Shown one piece after another: positions 8,601 through 16,007 of a DNA stretch of 26,812 bases. Under the pieces are notes generated by a model. The model had not been told where the DNA came from, did no database searches, and saw only the letters and a list, made by a program, of their open reading frames with translations. The stretch's first letter is position 1. Each line of letters opens with the position of its first letter. The position numbers and the translations under genes were made by a program. The stretch comes from DASPXK01 sp035637315 (GTDB taxonomy: Bacteria; Chloroflexota; UBA6077; JACCZL01). Location: contig DASPXK010000336.1 in the NCBI GenBank assembly GCA_035637315.1, forward strand, positions 1-26,812, given 5' to 3'.

Positions 8601-8988
8601 CCGCGCGGTTGTGCCAGCGCGGGTCAGCAGCGACGTCGGGCGTCTGGAAGATCCGGCCGTCGGCCAGCACGGCCTGGTTAAGGTTGCACAGGCTCGCTGG
8701 GCGCCGCAGCCCGATCTCGGCCTCGCTGGTCAGTGGTCCGGCGGTGGCCACGACGACCAGGTCGCCGGTCTGGCGCTCGAGCATCCACAATCGCGCGTAG
8801 GGCGAGTGGAGCAAGCGGGCCATGGCCTCCGTCACGTGCTGGAGGATCGCGCGCTCGTCCAGCCCGAGCATGACCAGCCGACTGATCTCCGCAAGCGCCT
8901 GCAGGCCGCGCGCAGAGTCCCCGTTCGCCGTGCCTGGCACGCCGGCTTCGCCGGGCGACGGATCACTCTCGGTTACGGACAATGTCAC
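5653..8988 (-). CDS. Five-GAF sensor histidine kinase, soluble
   Basis: This 1111-residue protein carries five tandem GAF domains (about 30-185, 195-350, 365-515, 530-690 and 705-865), each ending in a helix of the type ADQAAIAIENARLF, then a HisKA dimerisation domain with phosphoacceptor H882 (SHELRTPLSL) and a HATPase domain with N box (NLLANALRYAPDG), G1 (DRGPGIA) and G2 (GSGLGLSIVKHL). No membrane segment or signal peptide is seen, so it should sense soluble ligands, redox state or partner proteins in the cytoplasm. GAF domains often bind small molecules or tetrapyrroles, but no bilin-attachment cysteine could be assigned. It has no receiver domain and no neighbouring response regulator, so its partner lies elsewhere. 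The start GTG at 8988 has no strong ribosome binding site. Confidence 0.92.
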   Translation of the reverse strand: MTLSVTESDPSPGEAGVPGTANGDSARGLQALAEISRLVMLGLDERAILQHVTEAMARLLHSPYARLWMLERQTGDLVVVATAGPLTSEAEIGLRRPASLCNLNQAVLADGRIFQTPDVAADPRWHNRAVTTEHGLRTYLGVPLLVGEHRYAIMTLLFPESRVIGPADLELVEAVAAQAAAALANARAYDRLAALSEISRLVTGNLELPALMGAAVQATSRLLGVADVTLWLYEPDEGIFRLGARVPADEVADAHELPLEGSIAGLVLRSGQPLVADSVRQHPLWLDRLPHTPRSESGLFVPLFHQERPMGVVVALSPRERAFDESDVQLLQTLGAQVAVAVQNARLYQDARRQARELATVLDVNKRLALGPQLEQILSRITEEAARLIGADGAGLRLLDGDELVRAAIYGRQPVMVRERMRVDSSLSGRVVIENRPIVIPDVLNDPRAPPDRRVQASAEGLRSWLGVPLRGRDQVLGALIVLAKHGRLFNESDVGLLEAFADQAAIAVENARLFATAERRAAEAMAMAEVGRAITGSLDLQAVLDLIVDQACRLLGTRRSALAVVESRGDESVIEFVARRGLSDSFPERMRPRHGRDGTTPTSIAERRPIWTADVLTDPQFDLTPSTRAAIEAEGYHAVLSVPLLAGSRVLGALVVYRDTVSPFTSEEVDLLRVFADQAAIAIENARAFQQEQERRLELEAVRDVTSEITRELDLSELLDLIIQRAAVLVRALLGIVYLWDEEGQVLLPRAWHGIDEWTGMVQVKLGEGVTGAAAERRMGVIANDYGTRPLANPVFRERSGIGAALAEPLLYRDRLIGVITMGREASAPGFSEQDQRLLGLFADQAAIAIQNARLFEQASTVEALRELDRLKAEFLNTVSHELRTPLSLIHGYSELLMHRASRLSSEEMAEMAAEIHAGSRTMVRLVDDLLDFSRIEQGKLQLRRRRVAITPLLTRLVETFGHQPDGARIRSEIPDNLVASVDPDRLAQVIGNLLANALRYAPDGPIVVRAGRRRESLRVEVSDRGPGIARAEQARVWEKFYRGAAAISAHRGSGLGLSIVKHLVELHGGQVGLKSAPDRGATFWFTLPMRPAAAPTDGAPHRRQMAAAR

Positions 8989-9032
8989 TCATCCGGGGCA
9001 CCGTTGCATCAACTCTATTGCTGCCCCGGCAA

Positions 9033-9038
9033 GTATAA
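9033..9038 (-). promoter_or_regulatory. Candidate -10 box for the five-GAF kinase
   Basis: On the minus strand TATACT (5 of 6 to consensus) lies about 45 nt before the kinase GTG start in the divergent gap 8989-9096. No convincing -35 box is seen at 16-18 nt, so support is weak. Confidence 0.3.
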
Positions 9039-9080
9039 CGACGTCCAAGTGACCGACGTGCCGGAGGGCACCGGAAACCG

Positions 9081-9088
9081 TGTATAAA
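9081..9088 (+). promoter_or_regulatory. -10 box immediately upstream of secD (leaderless type)
   Basis: TGTATAAA includes TATAAA at 9083-9088. Exactly 8 nt separate it from the secD ATG at 9097, so transcription would begin at or next to the start codon. No Shine-Dalgarno is seen between them. This argues for a leaderless secDF mRNA. Confidence 0.5.
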
Positions 9089-9096
9089 TCGAACGA

Positions 9097-10530
9097 ATGC
9101 GCAATCGTTGGCGCCTGATCATTATCGCCATCCTGACGCTCCTGGCCGGCCCGGCGGTCTGGCCCCAGCGCCCAGGTAACTACATTCCGGGTGGCGACGC
9201 GTTGCCCGGCAGCCTGGGCATCCACATCCAGTTGGGCAACTTCCGCTTCGACCGCCAGGGCGCCACACTCGGGCTCGACCTGCAGGGCGGCACACATCTG
9301 GTGCTTCAGGCCGACATGAGCAAGGCGCCCGGCCAGGACGCCGAGAGCGTCCTCAAGGGCGTCATCCAGGTCCTCGAGCGGCGCGTAAACGCCTACGGTG
9401 TGGCTGAGCCGCTCATTCAGGCTCAGGGGCAAGATCGAGTCATCGTGGAGCTGCCGGGTGTCAAGGACATCGAAGAGGCCAAGAAGCTGATCGGCCAAAC
9501 CGCCCAGCTCGACTTCCGCGAGCGCGATCCTGCCAGCGGCGAATGGCGGATCGCCACTGCGATCGGGCTGGACGGCGAAGAGAAGGAGTTGACCGGGAAG
9601 TATTTTCGGCCGAACGCCCAGGTCGTCTTCGACTCGCGGACCAACCAGCCGCAGGTCGCCTTCGAGTTCGATGACGAGGGCTCGGCCCTATTCGAGCAGA
9701 TCACCCGCCGGTTGATTCAGAGGCCGCTGGGGATCTTCCTCGACAACATTCAGATCTCGGCGCCAACGGTTCAGGCCGTCATCAGCCGCAACGGCGTGAT
9801 CACCGGTCTGAGGTTGAATGAGGCCAGGACGCTGGCCATTCAGCTCAACGCCGGCGCGGTCCCGGTCCCCATCTCGATCATCGAGGAGCGGACGGTCGAT
9901 GCGACGCTCGGCAGCGACTCGGTCCGCAAGAGCATTGTGGCTGGCGAGATCGCGCTGCTGGTGGTCGCTCTCTTCATGGTCCTCTACTACCGCCTGCCGG
10001 GCCTGCTGGCGACAGCCGCGCTGCTGATCTACACGGTGCTGACCCTGGCCGTGTTCAAGCTGATTCCGGTCACGCTGACGCTGGCTGGTATCGCCGGCTT
10101 CATCCTGTCAATCGGTATGGCGGTGGACGCCAACATCCTCATCTTCGAGCGACTGCGCGAGGAGCTGCGCTGGGGAAAGAGCCTAGGGGCGGCGATTCAG
10201 GCCGGCTTCGACCGAGCCTGGAGCAGTATTCGTGACTCCAACACGTCCACGTTGATCACGTGCGTGTTGCTGTACTGGTTCGGACAGAACTTTGGCGCAA
10301 GCCTGATCATGGGCTTCGCCTTCACACTTGCGATCGGCGTGCTGATCAGCCTGTTTAGCGCGATCTTCGTCACACGAAGCTTGCTTCAGGCCATCATCGG
10401 CAGTAGCTGGACGCTCAACCCGGCCCTCTTCGGGATGGCCATCCCCGACCCTCGGCTGGCGCGTGGCCCGGCGGGCCGGTTGCGGATCGAGGAGCGCGGC
10501 ACGGGGGCGCTCGGAGGGGCCGGGTCGTGA
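9097..10530 (+). CDS. secD: Protein translocase subunit SecD
   Basis: SecD is the RND-type membrane partner of SecYEG that uses the proton gradient to help pull exported proteins across the membrane. The sequence shows an N-terminal helix (LIIIAILTLLAGPAVW), the family signature LGLDLQGGTHLVLQ, the P1 domain motif RVNAYGVAEPLIQ..RVIVELPGV, and a C-terminal block of five membrane helices with the conserved GFILSIGMAVDANILIFERLREEL that carries the functional aspartate. The 477 residues fit the shorter SecD forms with a reduced periplasmic part. No yajC is present upstream. secF follows with a GTGA overlap. The ATG start is supported by the -10 box 8 nt upstream. Confidence 0.97.
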   Translation: MRNRWRLIIIAILTLLAGPAVWPQRPGNYIPGGDALPGSLGIHIQLGNFRFDRQGATLGLDLQGGTHLVLQADMSKAPGQDAESVLKGVIQVLERRVNAYGVAEPLIQAQGQDRVIVELPGVKDIEEAKKLIGQTAQLDFRERDPASGEWRIATAIGLDGEEKELTGKYFRPNAQVVFDSRTNQPQVAFEFDDEGSALFEQITRRLIQRPLGIFLDNIQISAPTVQAVISRNGVITGLRLNEARTLAIQLNAGAVPVPISIIEERTVDATLGSDSVRKSIVAGEIALLVVALFMVLYYRLPGLLATAALLIYTVLTLAVFKLIPVTLTLAGIAGFILSIGMAVDANILIFERLREELRWGKSLGAAIQAGFDRAWSSIRDSNTSTLITCVLLYWFGQNFGASLIMGFAFTLAIGVLISLFSAIFVTRSLLQAIIGSSWTLNPALFGMAIPDPRLARGPAGRLRIEERGTGALGGAGS

Positions 10531-11492
10531 CGCTCGATTTCACCGGCCGCCGCTGGTGGTTCTACGCGCTGTCTTTGCTGCTCATCGTACCCGGTTTCAT
10601 CTCGCTGGTCCTACCCGGCGGCCTGCGGCCCGGCATCGACTTCACCAGCGGCACCATCATGACCCTGCGGTTCGATCGGCCGGTCGAACAGGGCCAGTTG
10701 AGGCAAGCCTTCGCCGAACTGAACCATCCGGAAGCCATCGTCCAGCGCTCAGACGAGGGCACCTTCGTGGTCCGCACGCTGCCGTTCGAGCAGGCGATCA
10801 CCGAGAGCGTCGAGCGGCAGGCTCAGACCGAGCGTCAAATCGTCGTCGGCGGCCTCACCGATCGCTTCGGGTCGGTCGAGGTGTTAGGCTTGGACCACGT
10901 CTCGCCAATCATCGCCTCCGAGATCGTTCGGTACGCGCTCCTGGCCGTGGTGGCTGCCTGCGGCGGGATTCTGTTGTACCTCTGGTGGGCGTTCCGCAAG
11001 GTGCCGCACCCGCTGCGTTACGGGACCTGCGCGGTGGCCGCCCTCATTCACGATGCCCTGCTCGTGCTGGGCGTCTTCTCGATTCTCGGGCGTGTGTTTG
11101 GCATCGAGATCGACGCCATGTTCATCACCGCCATCCTGACGGTCATCGGATTCTCGGTCCATGACACGATCGTGGTGTTCGACCGGATCCGCGAAAACAT
11201 CGTCCGCCACGCCGGCGAGCCGTTCTCCGACGTGGTCAACCACAGCCTGGCTCAGACCCTCGGCCGCTCGCTGAATACGTCGATCACGGTGCTATTAACC
11301 CTCGTGACGCTTCGCCTGTTCGGTGGCATCACGATCCACAATTTCGTACTGGCGCTGCTGATCGGCATCACGTCTGGGACGTACAGCTCGATCTTCAACG
11401 CCAGCCTGCTGCTGGACTCGTGGGAGCGCGGCGAGCTCGCAGACCTCGGGCGCCGCCTGGTGGGCCGGCGCCCAGTGCCGGCGGCGGCGTAG
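10527..11492 (+). CDS. secF: Protein translocase subunit SecF
   Basis: SecF forms the complex with SecD that acts late in Sec-dependent export. An N-terminal helix (YALSLLLIVPGFISLVL) is followed by the family motif GLRPGIDFTSGTIM, a small periplasmic P4 domain and five membrane helices with the typical VIGFSVHDTIVVFDRIREN, where the aspartates belong to the proton path, then SLNTSITVLLT. The length of 321 residues is typical. The GTG start overlaps the secD stop (GTGA), so translation is probably coupled. The C-terminal tail ends shortly before a palindromic repeat that probably terminates both secF and the convergent manC. Confidence 0.97.
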   Translation: MTLDFTGRRWWFYALSLLLIVPGFISLVLPGGLRPGIDFTSGTIMTLRFDRPVEQGQLRQAFAELNHPEAIVQRSDEGTFVVRTLPFEQAITESVERQAQTERQIVVGGLTDRFGSVEVLGLDHVSPIIASEIVRYALLAVVAACGGILLYLWWAFRKVPHPLRYGTCAVAALIHDALLVLGVFSILGRVFGIEIDAMFITAILTVIGFSVHDTIVVFDRIRENIVRHAGEPFSDVVNHSLAQTLGRSLNTSITVLLTLVTLRLFGGITIHNFVLALLIGITSGTYSSIFNASLLLDSWERGELADLGRRLVGRRPVPAAA

Positions 11493-11501
11493 GGCGCCTT
11501 G

Positions 11502-11552
11502 GCCCCACCCCTCGCCCCTCCCCCAAGTCTGGGGGAGGGGGTGAGATGAGGG
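11502..11552. terminator. Palindromic repeat, bidirectional terminator between secF and manC
   Basis: A 10-bp stem (cccctccccc 11515-11524 and gggggagggg 11531-11540, loop aagtct) sits between two convergent stop codons, within a segment of the form ccccacccctcg...ggtgagatgagg. Related units occur at 17387-17432 and 20357-20400, so it is a dispersed REP-like repeat. It lacks a clean T-run on either strand. Confidence 0.6.
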
Positions 11553-12647
11553 TTACAACAAATCCTGCCGCTCGGGATCGAGGCCGAGCCTGTCGACCAG
11601 CTTCTTGACGTCCTGGACGCGGTCGCGCGGGCAGACGAGCACTGCGTCCGGCGTCTCGACCACGATCATGTTTTCCAGGCCGACGGTCGCGACCGGTCGT
11701 GAGGTCGCGAAGACCAGGCTGTCGCGAGTCCCGAGCCCCAGGTGGGTTCCCCGAACCACGTTACCCGCCTGATCGTGAGGCAAGATGTCGAGCAGCTCGC
11801 CCCAGCTGCCGATGTCGCTCCACCGAAATCTGGCCGGGATGACCGCCACGCGGTCCGATCGCTCCATGATCCCCACGTCGATCGTCTCCTGGGGCACACG
11901 CGGATAGATCTCCGCCATCGCCCGCTCACGATCCGGACCGTCGATGCTCGGTACGATCTGGGCAGTCCGCTCCCGAATCGCGGGCTGGAGACGGGCGAAC
12001 TCATCCAGGATGACGTCCACCCGCCACACAAACACGCCCGGATTCCAGAAGTGCCGCCCGGAGGCGACGAAGCGGCGGGCGCGCTCCAGCTCTGGCTTTT
12101 CCACGAAGCGCTTCACCTTCCGCACGGCGTACTCGCCGACCTGGCACAGCGTCTCGCCAGCCTCGATATAGCCGAGCTGGGAAGATGGAAAGGCGGGCGG
12201 GATCCCCATCAGGACCAGGTGGCAAGTCGAGTCGGCCGCGCAGAAGGCCGCGCTCAAGGTACGACGAAACTCGTCGCCGTCGTCGATGAAAGCGTCAGAA
12301 TGAACCGAGGCCATGACCGCGTTCGGATCACGGCCCTGGATCGTGGCCGCTGCCAGCGCCAGGCTGCCAGCCGTCCCGCGGCGCGTCGGCTCGACCAGGA
12401 CGTTGGCGGCTGGAAGCTGGGGGAGCTGTTTTCGAATCCCGTGGCCGTGCGAGCTTTCGGTCATCACCAGGATGCGCTCGGGTGGGACCAGGGGCAGGAC
12501 GCGGTCGACCGTGTTCTGGAGCAGCGAGCGATCGCCCGCCAGCGTCAGGAGCTGTTTGGGTCGGTGGGAGCGGCTGAGCGGCCAGAGTCTGGTGCCGCTG
12601 CCGCCAGCAAGAATGACGACGAAGGTCTGTGGCTCGTCCACCGCCAC
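11553..12647 (-). CDS. manC: Mannose-1-phosphate guanylyltransferase
   Basis: The enzyme makes GDP-mannose from GTP and mannose-1-phosphate for glycan and glycolipid synthesis. The nucleotidyltransferase signature LAGGSGTRLWPLSR..PKQ is at residues 14-32, followed by HSDAFIDD (metal-binding region), the sugar-binding FVEKP, HFWNPGVFVWR and RWSDIGSWGEL. At 364 residues it is the single-domain form without the type II phosphomannose isomerase domain. GTG at 12647 is taken as the start; a second GTG two codons later is equally possible. It lies 47 nt downstream of pyrG on the same strand, so both nucleotide-metabolism genes may be co-transcribed. Two membrane glycosyltransferase genes lie 9-12 kb away and could be downstream users of mannosyl donors, which is inference only. 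Confidence 0.93.
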   Translation of the reverse strand: MAVDEPQTFVVILAGGSGTRLWPLSRSHRPKQLLTLAGDRSLLQNTVDRVLPLVPPERILVMTESSHGHGIRKQLPQLPAANVLVEPTRRGTAGSLALAAATIQGRDPNAVMASVHSDAFIDDGDEFRRTLSAAFCAADSTCHLVLMGIPPAFPSSQLGYIEAGETLCQVGEYAVRKVKRFVEKPELERARRFVASGRHFWNPGVFVWRVDVILDEFARLQPAIRERTAQIVPSIDGPDRERAMAEIYPRVPQETIDVGIMERSDRVAVIPARFRWSDIGSWGELLDILPHDQAGNVVRGTHLGLGTRDSLVFATSRPVATVGLENMIVVETPDAVLVCPRDRVQDVKKLVDRLGLDPERQDLL

Positions 12648-12694
12648 ACCTCGTTCAACGTCGAACGCCGCATGCTACCACACGGCATCCGGGA

Positions 12695-14341
12695 TCAGAC
12701 GCGAGGGGTGGCAACTTCGCGAAGCTCGAGCAGGCCCTGAGCCGGGCGGCGCGACCTGGCGGCGGCCACGAACTCGCGGAACAGCGGGTGCGGGCGATTG
12801 GGCCGCGATTTGAGCTCCGGATGGAACTGCGTCCCCAGCATCCAAGGGTGATTGGCGACCTCGGCGATCTCGACCAGCCGACCGTCCGGCGACAGGCCGC
12901 TCAGGACCAGGCCAGCCCGCGTCAACGGGTCGCGGAAGTCGTTATTGAACTCGAAGCGGTGGCGGTGACGCTCGAACACGATTGACTGCCCGTACGCCGC
13001 CTCGGCCAACGTGCCAGGCGCAAGCTGACAGGTATACACGCCCAGCCGCATCGTGCCGCCCTTGTCCGCGATGTCCTTCTGCTCGGGCAGCAGGTCGATC
13101 ACCGGGAATCGGGTGAACAGGTCGAACTCGGTGCTGTTGGGCTCGTCAGAGTCCAACGCGTAGCGGGCGAACTCGATCACCATGACTTGCATGCCGAGGC
13201 AGAGCCCCAGGTAGGGAACGCCCCTTTCGCGCGCGAAACGTGCGGCCCGGATCATGCCCTCGACACCGCGATGTCCGAACCCGCCTGGCACCACGATGCC
13301 GTCCAAACCTCCCAGCAGCCGGTCCGGGTCGCCCTCCTCGAGCAAGGAAGAGTCGATCCACTCGATGCGCAGCCGCAGGTTGTGGAGCCAGCCGGCGTGG
13401 TTGAGCGCCTCACGGACGCTGATGTAGGCGTCCTCCAACTCGACGTACTTTCCCACTACGCCGACTGAGACCTCCTGGCTGACCGTCTTGGCCCGCGTAA
13501 CTAGGTCCCTCCACTCGTCCAGCTCAGGCTCGCCAGCCGCCAGGTTCAGGCGCTCGACAACGAAATCGCCCAGTCCAGCCTTCTCAAGGATCAGCGGTAC
13601 TTCGTAGATCGTCTCTGCCGTCTCCAGCGGCACCACGGCCCGCCGCTCGACGTCGCAGAACAGTGCGACCTTGTCTTTCAGGTCATCCGGGACGGGGTGA
13701 TCGGATCGCGCCACGATCACGTCGGGGTGGATCCCGATGCTCCGAAGCTCCTTGACGCTGTGCTGGGTGGGCTTCGTCTTCAGCTCTCTGGTCGGCCCGA
13801 CGAATGGGAGCAGAGTGACGTGGATGTACAGCGTCTCGTCGCGGTCCAACTCGCGGTGCATCTGGCGAATCGCCTCGAGGAACGGAAGGCACTCGATGTC
13901 GCCGACGGTGCCCCCGACCTCGACGATTACGACCTGGGCGCCGGTCTGTTTGGCCACCCGCGTGATTCGGTCCTTGATCTCATTGGTGATGTGAGGCACC
14001 ACCTGGATGGTGCCGCCCAGGAAGTCGCCCCGCCGCTCGCGGCCAATGACGCCCGAGTAGATACCGCCACTGGTGACGTTGCTGGCCCGAGTCAGGCTCA
14101 CGTCAATGAACCGTTCGTAATGGCCAAGGTCTAAGTCGGTCTCGGCGCCGTCGTCGGTCACGAACACCTCACCATGCTGGTACGGACTCATCGTGCCCGG
14201 GTCGACGTTGATATATGGGTCCAGTTTCAAAATCGAGACGGCCACGCCGCGGCTCTTGAGCAAGCGCCCCAGTGAGGCGACCGTGATCCCTTTGCCGACC
14301 GACGACACGACCCCACCGCTGACGAAGATGTACTTGGCCAC
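12695..14341 (-). CDS. pyrG: CTP synthase
   Basis: CTP synthase converts UTP to CTP with ATP and glutamine. The amidoligase domain opens with KYIFVSGGVVSSVGKG and contains the ATP/UTP-site blocks KLDPYINVDPGTMSP, GGTVGDIE and HVTLLPFV; the glutamine amidotransferase domain has the oxyanion GGFGHRGVEG, the nucleophile in LGLCLGMQ and the HPE triad residues in FHPELKSRP. The length of 548 residues is standard. The frame is open two codons further (GTG 14347), but the ribosome binding site gggagga directly abuts that codon, while it lies about 6 nt before GTG 14341, which gives the expected MAKYIF start. A sigma-70-like promoter and a GC-rich leader hairpin lie upstream. manC follows. Confidence 0.97.
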   Translation of the reverse strand: MAKYIFVSGGVVSSVGKGITVASLGRLLKSRGVAVSILKLDPYINVDPGTMSPYQHGEVFVTDDGAETDLDLGHYERFIDVSLTRASNVTSGGIYSGVIGRERRGDFLGGTIQVVPHITNEIKDRITRVAKQTGAQVVIVEVGGTVGDIECLPFLEAIRQMHRELDRDETLYIHVTLLPFVGPTRELKTKPTQHSVKELRSIGIHPDVIVARSDHPVPDDLKDKVALFCDVERRAVVPLETAETIYEVPLILEKAGLGDFVVERLNLAAGEPELDEWRDLVTRAKTVSQEVSVGVVGKYVELEDAYISVREALNHAGWLHNLRLRIEWIDSSLLEEGDPDRLLGGLDGIVVPGGFGHRGVEGMIRAARFARERGVPYLGLCLGMQVMVIEFARYALDSDEPNSTEFDLFTRFPVIDLLPEQKDIADKGGTMRLGVYTCQLAPGTLAEAAYGQSIVFERHRHRFEFNNDFRDPLTRAGLVLSGLSPDGRLVEIAEVANHPWMLGTQFHPELKSRPNRPHPLFREFVAAARSRRPAQGLLELREVATPRV

Positions 14342-14370
14342 TACCACTCCTCCCGCGCGCGATTAAACCT

Positions 14371-14403
14371 GAAACCGGCGCCCCTGGCGGGAGCGCCGGT
14401 TTC
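14371..14403 (-). promoter_or_regulatory. Hairpin in the pyrG leader, possible attenuator
   Basis: A perfect 11-bp stem (gaaaccggcgc 14371-14381 and gcgccggtttc 14393-14403) with an 11-nt loop lies between the pyrG promoter and its ribosome binding site. On the pyrG strand it is followed by aggtttaatc, a weak T-run. It might be an attenuator, or simply the terminator of the gene upstream (14569-15015). Confidence 0.5.
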
Positions 14404-14498
14404 GTTGCTAGAGACGATGCTTTGGGGGAGGTTTCGGTACGACTGACTACAGCCCACCTCAGCCCTCACGGGCTATCACCTCGTCCCTGCACACCCAG

Positions 14499-14528
14499 AT
14501 GATACGCCCGCGGCCCGAGACGTGACAA
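14499..14528 (-). promoter_or_regulatory. Probable pyrG promoter
   Basis: On the minus strand TTGTCA (14523-14528, 5 of 6) and TATCAT (14499-14504, 5 of 6) are spaced by 18 nt. The predicted start near 14492 would give a leader of about 150 nt before pyrG. The rest of the gap 14404-14498 shows only a small hairpin (agccctcacgggct, 14461-14474). Confidence 0.55.
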
Positions 14529-14566
14529 GAGGCGACGTCACCCCAAGCCTCTGTCCGTGCCGCGGC

Positions 14567-14610
14567 CCTCACCCCCCAACCCCCTCTCCCTGCCGCGGGA
14601 GAGGGGGCGG
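14567..14610. repeat. REP-like palindrome at the 3' end of the carbonic-anhydrase-like gene
   Basis: An 11-bp stem (ccccctctccc 14580-14590 and gggagaggggg 14597-14607, loop tgccgc) inside the unit ccctcacccccc... It is the same unit as at 3234-3259. Read on the minus strand it encodes the last dozen residues of the gene at 14569-15015 and provides its TGA stop. Confidence 0.65.
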
Positions 14611-15015
14611 ACCAAACGTAAAGGGCACGTAGCGGAATTCCGGCTCGTCCGACCAGAGGAGATGGTTGTGAGCGGTCCGGATCTGGCCGGTCACAACCGG
14701 GCAGTGTAGCTCCAGCCGGGCCAGCTCCGCCGCCATATCCTGGGCCGCAACGGCTAGCTCGGTTCGTTGCCCCTGCTGGGCGATCAGGCAGTCATCGTGG
14801 TGCAGCACGGCGCAGAAGACGACGGGCTCACCCGCCCGCGTGAGAGACTCGGCCGTACGGCGGAAGCCGGTGCCGAGGTTGCCGCCCGGTTCGTTGAGGA
14901 TGTAGATCCGGTCGGCGCGCAGCCCCGACCTCTCGAGCCTCTGGCGGACCTGAATTCGGATCAACTCGTGGTTGACGCGCGGATCAACGCAGACCTGGAC
15001 CAGTGCTACGGCCAT
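14569..15015 (-). CDS. Beta-carbonic-anhydrase-like protein
   Basis: This 148-residue protein is of no named family that I can assign with certainty, but it shows the order of motifs of beta-carbonic anhydrases: CVDPR at residues 9-13 (the C-x-D-x-R motif, with a zinc cysteine and the Asp/Arg dyad), a PGGN turn at 43-46 like the usual NAGN, and HHDDC at 72-76 (H-x-x-C, the other two zinc ligands). Proteins with these residues bind zinc and hydrate CO2, or are related zinc-binding homologues. It is shorter than typical enzymes (about 190-220), mainly after the HxxC motif, and its last residues (about 136-148) come from a palindromic repeat. It starts 26 nt after slipin and so is probably in the nfeD-slipin operon. 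Activity is unproven. Confidence 0.65.
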   Translation of the reverse strand: MAVALVQVCVDPRVNHELIRIQVRQRLERSGLRADRIYILNEPGGNLGTGFRRTAESLTRAGEPVVFCAVLHHDDCLIAQQGQRTELAVAAQDMAAELARLELHCPVVTGQIRTAHNHLLWSDEPEFRYVPFTFGPPPLPRQGEGVGG

Positions 15016-15041
15016 TCGCGGGTCTCAGAGGCCGTGCCCCT

Positions 15042-15989
15042 CTAGGCAGACGCGCCGGGCGCCGAGACACCCCCAGGCCGAGCGCGCGCCGGCGGACGGC
15101 TGGGGCCGTCGCTGTCGTCCATCGCCGCTCCTGCCAGACTCACCAGGGGGCGCAAGAGGGCGGTGAACTCCATCGGCAGTACGAATTTGGTTGCTGGACT
15201 GCTGCCCAGGGCGCGCAGCGCGTCCAGGTACTGCAGGCTCATCGTCTTGCTGTCGACCGTCTTGGCGACGGAAAAGACCTTGTCGAGCGCCAGGGCAAAT
15301 CCCTCCGCCCGCAAGATAGCGGACTGGCGCGCGCCCTCAGCCTCGAGAATCGCGGCCTGTTTCTGTCCCGTGGCCACCATCACGGCGGCCTCCCGCTTGC
15401 CGTCGGCCTCTAGGACCACGGCGCGCCGATTCCGTTCGGCCGACATCTGGCGGTTCATCGCCTCCTGGATGTCGCGCGGCGGATTGATCTCGCGGATCTC
15501 CACTGTCGTGACCTTGACCCCCCATCGCTCGGTCACCTCGTCCAGCTTTTCCCGCAGCAGCAGGTTGATCTGCTCGCGCTTGGCCAGGACATCGTCCAGC
15601 GAGATGTCGCCGATCACGGCCCGCAGGGTCGTCGTGGCGATCCCCTGAGCGGCGCCGACATAGTTCTGCACCTGGACAACGCTGCTGACTGCATTCACCA
15701 CGTACATGTAGATCAGAAAGTCCACCGCCACCGGCGCGTTGTCGCGGGTGATACAGGTCTGGTGGGGAACTTCGATGAATTGCTCTCGCAGATCGACCCG
15801 CACGGGCTGGTCGATGACGGGTATCAAGACCACCAGGCCTGGGCCCTTGGCGCCCAGGACGCGCCCGAGGCGAAAGACCACGAGACGCTGGTACTCGCGC
15901 ACGACCCTGATGCTGGCCCTCACCAGCAAGACAAACGTGGCGACCAACAGGACGCCGATGCCCACTCCGACCAGCGCTCCAATGTCCAC
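15042..15989 (-). CDS. Slipin (SPFH/stomatin-like membrane protein)
   Basis: Prokaryotic stomatin homologue that oligomerises on the membrane in lipid microdomains. An N-terminal membrane helix (VGVGIGVLLVATFVLLV) is followed by the SPFH domain starting REYQRLVVFRLGRVLGAKGPGLVVLIP and including VRVDLREQFIEVPHQ, TTLRAVIGDISLDDVL and WGVKVTTVEIREINPP, then an Ala/Glu-rich coiled coil (AERNRRAVVLEADGKREAA..) and a Pro-rich tail. The 315 residues are slightly longer than usual owing to the tail. The GTG start has aaagga 7 nt upstream. It lies 18 nt after the nfeD-type gene; such pairs are conserved, and the archaeal NfeD protease is known to cleave stomatin at its C-terminus. Confidence 0.95.
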   Translation of the reverse strand: MDIGALVGVGIGVLLVATFVLLVRASIRVVREYQRLVVFRLGRVLGAKGPGLVVLIPVIDQPVRVDLREQFIEVPHQTCITRDNAPVAVDFLIYMYVVNAVSSVVQVQNYVGAAQGIATTTLRAVIGDISLDDVLAKREQINLLLREKLDEVTERWGVKVTTVEIREINPPRDIQEAMNRQMSAERNRRAVVLEADGKREAAVMVATGQKQAAILEAEGARQSAILRAEGFALALDKVFSVAKTVDSKTMSLQYLDALRALGSSPATKFVLPMEFTALLRPLVSLAGAAMDDSDGPSRPPARARPGGVSAPGASA

Positions 15990-16007
15990 TGCCGGTTCCT
16001 TTCTGCC

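Noticed and set aside
9097..11492. SecD and SecF as RND drug exporters
   Set aside because: The SecD and SecF signature motifs, the split into two genes and the small periplasmic domains point to the translocase.
11742..12740. 332-residue plus-strand open frame
   Set aside because: It lies opposite manC, whose catalytic motifs are all present; it is a GC-rich mirror frame.
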